DNA of 13,469 bases from Bacillota bacterium (GCA_023416175.1 JAEZIE010000269.1:1-13469), one strand, 5' to 3'; counted from the first letter of the stretch, positions 1 to 6,990 are shown. The notes: generated by a model from the letters alone, not told the origin. A program made the numbers and translations.

Positions 1-1
1 C

Positions 2-370
2 CACCTAGATTCGTGTTCGGATGTGGTGGAAAACAAATTCATAAGCGGGTGGGAAAGCGACGTGGCGCGTTTGAAAGTCTCCAACGCCTGCAAAGACCGC
101 AAGCTGATGGAACAGCGCGCCATGCACGAAACGCTTTCCCGCTTGCTGTGGCGGTTTGCGATGCAGAACGGGGGCGTGCCTGACTGGCATTGCCGTTACT
201 ACTACATTTACTTGGGAGTATCAGGTAGATATGAAGTATTTGCCGTTTCTTGCGTTGCCGGTCTTTGTTATCCGGGATTCCAGCGGTTTTCATCCAAAGA
301 AATCGCCCAGCGCGCCATTGACGAGATCGTAAATCCGTTCCTTGCAGAGCATCCCGACTTTGTGTGGTGA
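2..370 (+). CDS. Phage hypothetical protein, N-terminus cut by window edge
   Basis: The frame is open to the left edge (codons from position 2 read HLDSCSDVVENKF), so the GTG codons at 23 and 26 are probably internal and the real start lies outside the window. About 115 residues are certain. The N-terminal half is predicted helical and charged. The C-terminal half has an aromatic stretch (WHCRYYYIY) followed by beta-like segments and a helix containing AQRAIDEI, then ends HPDFVW. This layout resembles small uncharacterised proteins of Bacillota phages, in which a W/Y-rich strand region precedes a helix of the type EEAQKAID. That resemblance is from memory and does not give a function. The next gene starts 6 bases after its stop codon. 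Confidence 0.75.
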   Translation, partial: HLDSCSDVVENKFISGWESDVARLKVSNACKDRKLMEQRAMHETLSRLLWRFAMQNGGVPDWHCRYYYIYLGVSGRYEVFAVSCVAGLCYPGFQRFSSKEIAQRAIDEIVNPFLAEHPDFVW

Positions 371-375
371 GCGCC

Positions 376-831
376 ATGACCGAACTGACCGAACAACGCC
401 TGTCTGAGATACAGGCAAGATGCGACCAGGCAACGCCGGGGCCGTGGGTAGGCAGAACAAGCAATGGTATGCCTGTTATTTATCAGAATGGTTATCCCGT
501 TTGCATGGTCTTTGTATACGGCGACAATTCGGACAACGCCGCATTCATCGCCAACGCCCGCCAAGACATCCCAGACCTACTCGCAGAACGCGCCGCATTC
601 AAGGAACAGCACGCAGCCGATCAAGCGGAGATTAAGAGGCTGAGAGAGGCACAAGCGTGGATATCTACAGACGAAAGACTTCCAACCCAAGAAGATGCGG
701 ACAGTGCCGGTTGCGTTACTGTTTGGCACGACCGTTACATGTGGGCAACCCAAGCCCCTTATTCCATTGTAAGGGATGGTCTATATAAGCACTGGATGCC
801 CGCGCTTCGTCCGCCAGAGGCCACCCCATGA
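376..831 (+). CDS. DUF551-domain phage protein with ATPGPW-type N-terminus
   Basis: A 151-residue protein if it starts at ATG 376, which has GGTGAG at 366-371 as ribosome binding site. In-frame GTG codons at 364 and 367 would overlap the upstream gene and lack a site. The N-terminal part (about residues 1-65) has the pattern RCDQATPGPW ... DNAAFIANARQDIPDLL, a module seen in many phage early proteins, including Ea22-like ones. A short charged helix (about 66-95) follows. The C-terminal part begins AWISTDERLP and ends HWMPALRPP, which matches DUF551 (W-I-s-v...RLP at the start and W-M-P...PP at the end). The role of DUF551 is unknown. Its stop overlaps the next start in an ATGA junction, so translation is probably coupled. 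Confidence 0.85.
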   Translation: MTELTEQRLSEIQARCDQATPGPWVGRTSNGMPVIYQNGYPVCMVFVYGDNSDNAAFIANARQDIPDLLAERAAFKEQHAADQAEIKRLREAQAWISTDERLPTQEDADSAGCVTVWHDRYMWATQAPYSIVRDGLYKHWMPALRPPEATP

Positions 832-971
832 CCGCCTATCTCATAGCCTTCCTCGCCCTCATAGTGGCGGTACACATCGTATGTTCCCTGTTCCCGCAAT
901 GGGAGGACAAGCAGATCGAACGGATGGAAGGGAGGCGAGACGTTGGACAACAGCGGCAAGATCATTCTTGA
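828..971 (+). CDS. Small single-pass membrane protein (47 aa)
   Basis: A 47-codon frame starting in an ATGA overlap with the DUF551 gene. AGAGG at 816-820 lies seven bases before the start. Residues 3-22 (TAYLIAFLALIVAVHIVCSL) form one hydrophobic segment long enough to span the membrane. Residues 24-47 are charged (QWEDKQIERMEGRR and on). The predicted layout is one N-terminal membrane helix with a soluble tail, and there is no signal-peptidase site I would trust. The last 29 bases overlap the methyltransferase gene, whose ribosome binding site lies inside this frame. I do not recognise a family. Small membrane proteins of this kind are common in phage early operons. Confidence 0.6.
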   Translation: MTAYLIAFLALIVAVHIVCSLFPQWEDKQIERMEGRRDVGQQRQDHS

Positions 972-1563
972 TCTTTGCGGAGGGACAGGCTCATGGTCAA
1001 GGCCGTACAAAGAGGCCGGATATGATGTAAGGCTGATTACACTACCAGAGCACGATGTGCGAACCTACGAGCCGCCAGAGGGCGTATACGGGATATTGGC
1101 AGCTCCACCGTGTACGGAGTTCAGTGTATTGAACTGCATCGCAGAGCCAAGGGACAGGGACGAAAACGCCGGGATAGTTATTGTATTCGCCTGTCTGCGT
1201 ATTATTGCGATGGCTCAACCTCGGTTCTGGGCGATGGAAAACCCGCGCGGATACCTCCGAAAGTACATGAAAAATCCGGCGCTCAATTTTCAGCCGTGGG
1301 AATACGGAGATCCGTGGACGAAATGCACAGACATCTGGGGCCGCTTCAATCAGCCGGGCAAGCTTTTCACAAAATGGGAGGATGTTCCGAAGTTGCCACT
1401 GTATACCCGTCCCGGACGAGGGAAGCCAAATTTCGCATTCTTACATAAATCGGCTCAAGACTTAATCCCGCAGCTCCAAGGTATCCCATGCGAAAACGAT
1501 GCGGCATTTCGCGCCATCACTCCGCCAGGTTTCGCACAGGCATTCTATGAAGCAAACAAATGA
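943..1563 (+). CDS. Compact cytosine-C5 DNA methyltransferase-like protein
   Basis: A 206-residue protein with a TTG start and a strong site (GGAGG at 931-935, seven bases upstream). Motif I for S-adenosylmethionine binding is ILDLCGGTGSWSRPYKEAGY (residues about 8-27). Motif IV is APPCTEFS with candidate catalytic Cys57. Residues 99-101 are ENP, at the place of the ENV motif VI of Dcm-type enzymes. The C-terminal RAITPPGFAQAF (from about residue 190) resembles the closing motif of phage C5 methylases. Classical C5 enzymes exceed 300 residues, so the target-recognition region (about 105-185) is very reduced. The expected reaction is methyl transfer to cytosine C5 in DNA, for protection against host restriction or for regulation. 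Specificity cannot be read from the sequence. ENP in place of ENV leaves open a different base or chemistry. Confidence 0.85.
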   Translation: MDNSGKIILDLCGGTGSWSRPYKEAGYDVRLITLPEHDVRTYEPPEGVYGILAAPPCTEFSVLNCIAEPRDRDENAGIVIVFACLRIIAMAQPRFWAMENPRGYLRKYMKNPALNFQPWEYGDPWTKCTDIWGRFNQPGKLFTKWEDVPKLPLYTRPGRGKPNFAFLHKSAQDLIPQLQGIPCENDAAFRAITPPGFAQAFYEANK

Positions 1564-1576
1564 AAGGAGCAAATAG

Positions 1577-1690
1577 ATGCTGAAATGGTACATTGACCGC
1601 CTCCGCTGGCTTTGGAACCACCGCACCGACAAGAACAACCGCGCTAAGTGGCGCAGGATGGAGAGGGAACTCGGAAAGGAGCCCACATGA
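1577..1690 (+). CDS. Small basic phage protein (37 aa)
   Basis: A 37-codon frame with an ideal ribosome binding site (AAAGGAG at 1563-1569, seven bases before ATG 1577), placed right after the methyltransferase stop. The peptide is rich in Trp and Arg/Lys (MLKWYIDRLRWLWNH, then NNRAKWRRMERELGKE) and would form an amphipathic, strongly basic helix. It could bind nucleic acid or a membrane surface, but no family is recognised. The stop overlaps the next start in ATGA. The coupling and strong site argue that it is translated, despite its length. Confidence 0.55.
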   Translation: MLKWYIDRLRWLWNHRTDKNNRAKWRRMERELGKEPT

Positions 1691-1923
1691 CCGCAATATC
1701 TGACGCATATCTCGCGTGGTGCAAGGAAATGGGCATACATCACCCGCCCGCACTCGCAGCCGCCGCATTTGAAAGCGGATACAACCTTGGTCTGGCAGAT
1801 GCTTACAAGAAGGTACTGGTATGGATGGAGGGTGTAAAAATGCCGCCCACTGCGCCAACAGCGGAACGGCAAGAGGTAACTTATCAAGACAATTTTAGCG
1901 CGAAGGAGGGGGAATGTCAATGA
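1687..1923 (+). CDS. Hypothetical phage protein (78 aa)
   Basis: The start is placed at ATG 1687 (MTAISDAYLAWCKE), where it forms an ATGA overlap with the previous gene and AAAGGAG at 1675-1681 sits five bases upstream. A longer in-frame opening at 1648 lacks such a site and would lie inside the upstream gene. The 78-residue product has an N-terminal helix, a segment PALAAAAFESGYNLGLADAYKKVLVWMEG and a polar tail. The A-A-F-E-x-G pattern resembles short helical phage proteins in which AAFxAGxxAG recurs. No function can be assigned. It overlaps the next gene by ten bases. Confidence 0.7.
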   Translation: MTAISDAYLAWCKEMGIHHPPALAAAAFESGYNLGLADAYKKVLVWMEGVKMPPTAPTAERQEVTYQDNFSAKEGECQ

Positions 1924-2375
1924 CCGCCGTTACGAAGCTCTGTGAATTAAAAATAAACCGTGGAGATCACCGCGCATACGTGTGTGCTGCGCTCGCTGAG
2001 GCTGGATATAAGGTATCGGTTGATAAGCGCAAAGACAAAAGCGCATGGCCGAGAGACGCATATGACTATCTTGTGATAGTTGAGGGCGGCGCGGGCGCGG
2101 GCGTGCACGAAGAAAGCCGCGAGGCCGTGGCAGGGGAGTATGTAAGGGTTGTGGTGCCAACAAAGCAGTTTGATGGAAGGTATGATCTGGGTGACGTTTT
2201 ACTTGTAACGCAGGATTACCGCACCATCATCGATCAATGGAAGCACAGAGCCGTTGGATTTACGAACATCACTCATCCCAGCAGGAACACCCGTCATTGC
2301 GTTATTGAAAACAGCGATTACGTTGTTTTGGTGGGTTATGCGGAGCCGGATTGCCCGAAGGGAGGGGTCACATGA
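1914..2375 (+). CDS. Hypothetical phage protein, possible two-domain fusion
   Basis: A 153-residue protein. ATG 1914 and ATG 1920 are both possible: GGAGG at 1905-1909 lies four bases before the first and ten before the second. Residues about 3-60 (RAYVCAALAEAGYKV ... YDYLVIVE) look like a small alpha/beta unit. A linker rich in Gly/Ala/Glu follows (about 60-75). Residues about 78-148 (GEYVRVVVPT ... YDLGDVLLVT ... IENSDYVVLVGY) look like the SH3-like beta barrel often found at the end of small Bacillota phage proteins, where strands repeat the pattern YVRV...VGDI..V. No enzymatic motif is seen. The protein may be structural or DNA-associated, but that is a guess. Confidence 0.75.
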   Translation: MSMTAVTKLCELKINRGDHRAYVCAALAEAGYKVSVDKRKDKSAWPRDAYDYLVIVEGGAGAGVHEESREAVAGEYVRVVVPTKQFDGRYDLGDVLLVTQDYRTIIDQWKHRAVGFTNITHPSRNTRHCVIENSDYVVLVGYAEPDCPKGGVT

Positions 2376-2650
2376 TACGCCTCGACCGCGAGTGGAAAAT
2401 CGACGCCGACCCGACCGGCTACACCTTGGCGCGACAGGTCGAGCGCACGGACAAAGAAACCGGCGCGCCCGTCACAGAACTGCGCGATCAAACCTATCAC
2501 AGAACCATCGGACAGGCCGCTACCGCCTATCTCAGGCGTTTACAGCGACAGGTAATCCAATCCCGCGACCTCACTCCGAGCGAGGCTGTACGGGCCTTAC
2601 AGGAAGTCACCGAGGAAGTATCAAATCTGTTCAAGGAGGTAGTGGAATGA
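2372..2650 (+). CDS. Hypothetical phage protein, DUF5405-like N-terminus
   Basis: The start is placed at ATG 2372 in an ATGA overlap, with GGGAGG just upstream. An in-frame extension to 2351 would add seven residues without a better site. The 92-residue product begins MIRLDREWKIDADPTGYTLARQVE and continues through a charged loop to HRTIGQAATAYLRRLQ. This order (strand, D/N-Y-T-L strand, then a tail with Y/H and an alanine-rich helix) resembles small phage proteins of the DUF5405 type. I cannot confirm the match. A helical C-terminal segment (about 65-92) has heptad-like spacing. Function is unknown. Confidence 0.7.
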   Translation: MIRLDREWKIDADPTGYTLARQVERTDKETGAPVTELRDQTYHRTIGQAATAYLRRLQRQVIQSRDLTPSEAVRALQEVTEEVSNLFKEVVE

Positions 2651-2982
2651 GGTGCTTGATGTTTAAGCCCGGGCAGATCGTCGGAACGCAGCGAACCATG
2701 AACGAGGCGCAAATCTCCGCTTCCGTTGGCGGCTTTCCGGACATCTATTGCCAAGGTTATCGCGGCAAAGAGTTGCTGGTTTACACCGGCGGGCATGCTG
2801 CAAAATCGCGCGGAGAGGACGCAAACCGCATTATCGATGGCCGCGAGGTTTACGGAACGATTGTCGTTGTGGTGGACAACCTCACTCCGCTCATGATTGA
2901 GAAGTTCAGGGTTAACAACATATTTCCTCGCGCTATTGCTGCAAGGAGTGAGCCCAATAAAGAAAGGAGGAATGCAGTTTGA
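2647..2982 (+). CDS. Hypothetical phage protein (111 aa)
   Basis: ATG 2647 is chosen because AAGGAGG at 2633-2639 sits seven bases upstream and the start overlaps the previous stop as ATGA. The same frame is open back to 2254, but that stretch lies across two other genes and is not expected to be coding. The product is mixed alpha/beta: a KPGQIVGTQRTM segment, a central beta-rich part (KELLVYTGGHAAKS), then REVYGTIVVVVDNLTPLMIEK near the end. I recognise no family or catalytic motif. The gene ends within a TTGA overlap with the Gp157 gene, and the Gp157 ribosome binding site is inside its last codons. Confidence 0.7.
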   Translation: MRCLMFKPGQIVGTQRTMNEAQISASVGGFPDIYCQGYRGKELLVYTGGHAAKSRGEDANRIIDGREVYGTIVVVVDNLTPLMIEKFRVNNIFPRAIAARSEPNKERRNAV

Positions 2983-3482
2983 AACTGTACGAAATTTCTG
3001 AAACCTACCGCGCGTTTATGGCTGCGGTTGAAGCCGGGGAGATCCCCGAAGAAGCGATGGCGGACACATTGGAGGCGTTGGAGGGCGCTTTCGATGAAAA
3101 GGCGGAGGCCATAGGGTGCATCATCAAGGAACAACGCGCGGAAGCGGATGCGATCAAGCAGGAGGAAGAAACTCTCACTGCCCGTCGGAAAGCAAAAGAG
3201 AACCGCGCGGATTCTATGGAGGATTACCTTTACCGTCAGATGAAGGTACTCGGGAAAGACAAATTCGAGACCGCCAAGGTCCGTATCAAGTTCACGAAGG
3301 GCGAAAGGGTTGCAATAGATGACGAGGCCGTATTCATCACCTGGGCGCACAAGGAGGCTGACGACTTGCTTTCGTTCAAGGAGCCGACCATCAATAAAAC
3401 CGCGGTCAAAGCGGCAATCAAGGCGGGGCGCGTTCTGCCGGGTGCAGAGTTGGAGAAAACCGAGAAAGCGAGGGTTGGATAA
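2979..3482 (+). CDS. Siphovirus Gp157 family protein
   Basis: A 167-residue protein with a TTG start supported by AAGGAGG at 2964-2970, eight bases upstream. It begins MKLYEISETYRAF and has a long charged coiled-coil helix (about residues 40-85, ...EEETLTARRKAKENRADSMEDYLY). A beta segment follows (KFETAKVRIKFTKGERVAIDD), and then TINKTAVKAAIKAGRVLPGAEL. This order, with the final K-x-x-I-K-x-G-x-x-x-x-G-A motif, is characteristic of the Gp157 family (PF05565) of Gram-positive siphophages. The family was first linked to resistance of Streptococcus thermophilus to phage, but its molecular role is unclear. Its constant place just before Sak4-like ATPase and DUF669 genes suggests a role in recombination or replication. 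Confidence 0.92.
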   Translation: MKLYEISETYRAFMAAVEAGEIPEEAMADTLEALEGAFDEKAEAIGCIIKEQRAEADAIKQEEETLTARRKAKENRADSMEDYLYRQMKVLGKDKFETAKVRIKFTKGERVAIDDEAVFITWAHKEADDLLSFKEPTINKTAVKAAIKAGRVLPGAELEKTEKARVG

Positions 3483-4129
3483 TGGCAATTCCGGTATTAG
3501 TGATAGGCAAAAGCGGGGCCGGGAAAAGCGCATCTATGAGAGGGTTTGCGCCGGGGGAGGTCGGCATTGTAAATGTACTCGGCAAGCCGCTGCCGTTCCG
3601 TAATCAGCATAAGACCGTTAAGACGACGGATTATGCGCAAATAACTGCTATGTTGGCAGGCGCAAAAGTTCATTCCATTGTGATTGATGATGCGGGCTAC
3701 CTGATAACCGATCACTTCATGGTGGAGCATTCGAATACCGGCAAGGGCAACGCCGTGTTTGGCCTTTACAACGACATGGCGGACAAGTTCTATAACCTTG
3801 TCCGATACATCGTCACCGACCTTCCGGAAGAAAAAATTGTCTATGTGCTGATGCATGAGGACAAGAACGAGTTTGGCGACATCAAGCCTAAAACCATCGG
3901 CAAGCTGCTGGATGAAAAAGTATGCCTTGAGGGCCTGTTTACGATTGTTCTGCGCGCCGTGGGCGATCAGTCAAAGCACGTTTTTATCACGCAATCCGCG
4001 GGATATGACGTTGCAAAATCCCCGATGGGCATGTTCGACACCATTGAAATCGACAACGATCTCAAAGCCGTGGACACGGCCATAAGAAATTATTACGGGT
4101 TGGAGGTAAAGAAGAATGAAAAAGCCTGA
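3482..4129 (+). CDS. Sak4-like RecA-fold ATPase (phage recombination)
   Basis: A 215-residue protein whose ATG shares one base with the Gp157 stop (TAATG). Walker A is GKSGAGKS at residues 9-16, and Walker B is SIVIDD with Asp69-Asp70. The size, the very N-terminal P-loop and the position between Gp157 and DUF669 match the Sak4-like / AAA_24 type ATPases of phages. Members are RecA/Rad51-like and help anneal or exchange single strands, working with a phage ssDNA-binding protein. No upstream Shine-Dalgarno of note is seen, so re-initiation from the upstream gene is likely. The C-terminal part (KAVDTAIRNYYGLEVKKNEKA) is basic. The family assignment is firm for an ATPase and less so for annealing activity. 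Confidence 0.85.
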   Translation: MAIPVLVIGKSGAGKSASMRGFAPGEVGIVNVLGKPLPFRNQHKTVKTTDYAQITAMLAGAKVHSIVIDDAGYLITDHFMVEHSNTGKGNAVFGLYNDMADKFYNLVRYIVTDLPEEKIVYVLMHEDKNEFGDIKPKTIGKLLDEKVCLEGLFTIVLRAVGDQSKHVFITQSAGYDVAKSPMGMFDTIEIDNDLKAVDTAIRNYYGLEVKKNEKA

Positions 4130-4676
4130 AGGATATAACGAAGCTGCCGCCTATAGCGGCACAGGAGGAAGCCGGCAGCTGCCCACGGGCGGATATATCT
4201 GTCGCATCAAAAACGCCAAAGAGGAAACCAACTCCGGTTATTGGCAGCTGGCACTGGCGTTTGATATTGCAGAGGGGCCGGAGGAAGGTTTCTATAACGA
4301 CGCATTCAAAGCGCGTCAGCAATATGGATCCGATGCAAAATGGCCGGCCGTTTACCGTCAGATGGTTGAGGGCAAGGACGGTAAGGCAAATCCCTTCTTC
4401 AAGGGCATGATTACGGCTATCGAGGAAAGCAATCCCGGCTTTGCCTTTAACTTTGATGAAAAGACGCTCATCGGAAAACTGTTCGGCGGCGTGTTCGGGC
4501 AGGAGGAATTTACGGACCAGAACGGCGTTTTAAGAACCACCACAAAACTCCAGCAAATCCGCTCCGTCAACGCTATTCGTCAGGGCGACTTCAAAGTGCC
4601 CGACATCAAGCGCGAAAAAGCGTCTGCAGCAGCCACTACTGCGGCGCCGGTCAATATTGGCGAATGCCCGTTCTAG
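4116..4676 (+). CDS. DUF669 family putative ssDNA-binding protein
   Basis: A 186-residue protein starting at ATG 4116 with GGAGG at 4102-4106 upstream. The core begins with a G-x-Y-x-x-x-I strand (LPTGGYICRIKNAKEE), followed by YWQLALAFDIAEG and a long region with KWPAVYRQMVEG...NPFFKGMITAIEESNPGFAF, matching DUF669 (PF05037). Such proteins lie next to phage recombinases and helicases and are believed to bind ssDNA in the manner of SSB. The tail is an Ala/Thr linker ending IGECPF, similar to the acidic x-x-PF tip with which bacterial SSB recruits its partners. It overlaps the ATPase gene by 14 bases and the next gene by 13. DUF669 membership is confident. SSB activity is inferred. Confidence 0.88.
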   Translation: MKKPEGYNEAAAYSGTGGSRQLPTGGYICRIKNAKEETNSGYWQLALAFDIAEGPEEGFYNDAFKARQQYGSDAKWPAVYRQMVEGKDGKANPFFKGMITAIEESNPGFAFNFDEKTLIGKLFGGVFGQEEFTDQNGVLRTTTKLQQIRSVNAIRQGDFKVPDIKREKASAAATTAAPVNIGECPF

Positions 4677-5176
4677 TTGATTATGCCGCAATCAAGGCGG
4701 CTGTGCCAATGGACAGGGTGCTGGAGGCTTACGGCCTCCAACCTGTCCGCGGGCTTATCGTTTGTCCGTTCCACACCGACAAGCATCCATCGTGCCGCGT
4801 TTACCGAGACGGTTATTATTGCTTCTCTTGCGGTGCGGGCGGCGACGCAGTGACGTTTGTGGCGCGCATGGACGGCGTTGGAAATCAGGAAGCGGCGCGG
4901 CGTGTAATGGAGATTGGGCGCATGGACGCACCAGAGGCGGATTACCGCGGAAAAGAGCGGTGCAGACAAGCCCAGGCCGCACGAAGGGAGAAGGAGCGAC
5001 GGGTAGCGCGCGACAAAGAGGCGTACCGGTCAGCGCGCGTTCGGCGGCTTGAGCTTGTGGCCATAATAGCAGACGGCGTTCCGTATTCCGATGAATGGGC
5101 AGGTGCTGCGCTGGAACTTCCTCACCTTGAGGGGTTGTTGGATGAATTATTTGAGAGGTTAGCGCATGAGCAATGA
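4664..5176 (+). CDS. CHC2 zinc-finger primase-like protein (zinc domain only)
   Basis: A 170-residue protein. Residues about 16-60 form a CHC2-type zinc finger of DnaG primases: Cys34-x2-His37, then YYCFSCG with Cys53-x2-Cys56, followed by GGDAVTFVARMDG, which fits the G-G-D-x-I-x-F-V motif of the family. The preceding MDRVLEAYGL is the usual helix before this finger. After residue 85 come an Arg/Lys/Glu-rich coiled-coil helix (about 90-125) and a helical tail. No TOPRIM or archaeo-eukaryotic primase catalytic motif is visible, so the protein can recognise template but probably cannot polymerise primers alone. The DUF927 helicase gene follows with an 11-base overlap, suggesting they work together or with the host primase. 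The ribosome binding site is weak, so coupling is likely. Confidence 0.88.
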   Translation: MPVLVDYAAIKAAVPMDRVLEAYGLQPVRGLIVCPFHTDKHPSCRVYRDGYYCFSCGAGGDAVTFVARMDGVGNQEAARRVMEIGRMDAPEADYRGKERCRQAQAARREKERRVARDKEAYRSARVRRLELVAIIADGVPYSDEWAGAALELPHLEGLLDELFERLAHEQ

Positions 5177-6953
5177 ACCGGAGATCACAAAAACGTATTT
5201 GATGTCCGCAGAGCCGTATGCGCGCATCTATGACATTAAGGATCCTTTTGAACAGGCACAAGCGTTGGCAAACCTAAAGGCTGCTGGAGACGCCATCGGA
5301 TTCCGCACGGTCATGGGCATGTGGAAAGAGTATCGCAAGTCAAAGCGTGGCGCGCGTATTTATACGGCAAACGTCAGCCAGTTTGACAATCAGCCGCTTG
5401 AACTAGATACGGGCGACTGGAAAGCCGACGACTTGGGCGTAACGCGCGAAAGCGACTTTGGGGCGCAGATAGCGTGCGTGCATCCAATCATGCCGGTGCG
5501 TAGGCTGGTGAACGTTGATACCGGGATTGAAAAGTTGGAACTGGCATACCGCAAGGGACGAGGTTGGCGGAGGCTGATTGCGGACAAACGCACGCTTGCG
5601 TCTGCAAACGGCATTATTGCCCTGGCTGACAATGGGGTTGCTGTTACTTCTGAAAGCGCAAAGGCACTTGTGGCGTATCTGCACGATGTAGAGCACTACA
5701 ACTACGAGTTTTTAGAGGAGGTGCCGAGCGTGGGGCGTTTAGGATATATCGACGGCGAGGGCTTTAGTCCATACGTTGACGGATTGGTCTTTGATGGAGA
5801 CGCAAACTTTCGCACCATATTCCGGTCTGTGCGCGCGGAGGGCGACCGGCAAAAATGGCTTGAAACCATTCGCCGGGTGCGTTCCGATAGCGTAACAGCG
5901 CACATTATTGTCGCCGCGGCGTTTGCGTCCGTCTTAGTGCAGCCGCTTGGTGCCCTCCCGTTCTTTGTTCACTTATGGGGCACAAAGAGCAGCTTAGGAA
6001 AGACCGTTGCGCTCATGGCGGCCGCCAGCGTATGGGCTGACCCGGAACGCGGCCGCTACTGCCAAACGTTCAATAGTACGGTTGTGGGACACGAACTTTT
6101 TGCCGCTTTTTTGAACTCGCTACCACTGATCGTTGACGAAATGCAATTGGCGAGGGACGAAAAAGGGCGCACAAAATTCAATGTTTATCAGCTTGCGGAG
6201 GGCGTTGGGCGCACGCGCGGGAACAAGTCTGGGGGCGTGCAGAAAACGCCAACATGGGGCAACTGCATTATCACATGCGGCGAAACGCCGCTGACGGGAG
6301 ATTCGGCGGGCGCGGGTGCGAAGAACCGCGTAATTGAAATCGAGTGCAACTCTGAACTGGTCGTACGCGATGGAAACGCCACCTCAAATGCGCTGCGGCG
6401 AAATTTCGGACATGCCGGTCGCGAGTTTGTTGATCGGTTGCGCGACGCGGGCGACAAGCCAGCAAATCTGTACAAAGAAGCGTTCCGCGCTCTATCGGCA
6501 AGTGACACCACGGACAAACAAGCAATGTCTGCGGCCCTGATCGTTGCGGCAGATGCGCTTGCGGCAGAATGGATTATCGGCGATACCCCGCTCACGGTGG
6601 AGCAAATAGCATCCTTCCTGCAAACAAACGCTGCTGTTGACGTCAATGAGCGCGCTTACTCATTTATGTGTGATTGGGTTGTGCAAAACGTCAATAAGCT
6701 GCGCGGTGGGCGCGACGGAACAGAGAATTGCGGCATATTGGAAACAGATACGGCGTACGTCGTGCGGACGGTTTTCGTGAAGGCCGTTGAAGATGCGGGG
6801 TATTCATCCGCTGGCCTTTTGAGTTGGTTGAGGGACAAGGAGCTACTGCAATGCTCGCCACACAGGCCGGGATTTACAGTGTTAAAGAGCCTTGGCGGCG
6901 TGAAGGCGGCGTGCGTGGCCATGCGGATACCGTCTGACGAAGTACCATTTTAG
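5166..6953 (+). CDS. DUF927 family replicative helicase
   Basis: A 595-residue protein. Residues about 1-80 are a helical region of unknown role, followed by QPLELDTGDWKADD and the DUF927 core (about 100-400). Walker A is GTKSSLGKT (residues 272-280). Walker B is PLIVDE with Asp324-Glu325. An arginine-rich GRTRGNKSGG and a strand ending in CGE follow, as expected for a hexameric AAA+/RecA-type phage helicase. The end (about 470-590) is helical with a winged-helix-like GYSSAGLLSWLRDKELL. The last residues are SDEVPF, like the SSB C-terminal tip. The likely role is unwinding at the phage origin, with the zinc-finger protein next door supplying primase function. GAGAGG at 5152-5157 serves as ribosome binding site. 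The only long intergenic region of the window follows. Confidence 0.9.
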   Translation: MSNEPEITKTYLMSAEPYARIYDIKDPFEQAQALANLKAAGDAIGFRTVMGMWKEYRKSKRGARIYTANVSQFDNQPLELDTGDWKADDLGVTRESDFGAQIACVHPIMPVRRLVNVDTGIEKLELAYRKGRGWRRLIADKRTLASANGIIALADNGVAVTSESAKALVAYLHDVEHYNYEFLEEVPSVGRLGYIDGEGFSPYVDGLVFDGDANFRTIFRSVRAEGDRQKWLETIRRVRSDSVTAHIIVAAAFASVLVQPLGALPFFVHLWGTKSSLGKTVALMAAASVWADPERGRYCQTFNSTVVGHELFAAFLNSLPLIVDEMQLARDEKGRTKFNVYQLAEGVGRTRGNKSGGVQKTPTWGNCIITCGETPLTGDSAGAGAKNRVIEIECNSELVVRDGNATSNALRRNFGHAGREFVDRLRDAGDKPANLYKEAFRALSASDTTDKQAMSAALIVAADALAAEWIIGDTPLTVEQIASFLQTNAAVDVNERAYSFMCDWVVQNVNKLRGGRDGTENCGILETDTAYVVRTVFVKAVEDAGYSSAGLLSWLRDKELLQCSPHRPGFTVLKSLGGVKAACVAMRIPSDEVPF

Positions 6954-6970
6954 GGCGCGCGGTAACACGC

Positions 6971-6990
6971 GGTAACACACCCCTGTTACC
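6971..6990. promoter_or_regulatory. Inverted-repeat protein-binding site, left dyad
   Basis: GGTAACA and TGTTACC face each other across six bases (CACCCC), giving a perfect 7-bp dyad of 20 bp in total. No T-run follows, so it is not a typical terminator. The same geometry recurs at 7182-7201, which suggests recognition by a dimeric protein. Confidence 0.55.

Noticed and set aside
2254..2982. Long 242-codon opening covering two genes
   Set aside because: The first 130 codons lie across the genes at 1914 and 2372 in another frame and are Arg/Pro-rich, with no start signal. The real gene begins at ATG 2647 with AAGGAGG.
2850..3533. 227-codon reverse-strand opening
   Set aside because: It is antisense to the whole Gp157 gene and has no independent support.
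6971..6990. Possible transcription terminator
   Set aside because: The 7-bp stem has A/T pairs and no T-run after it, and the same hairpin recurs at 7182. A protein-binding dyad explains it better.
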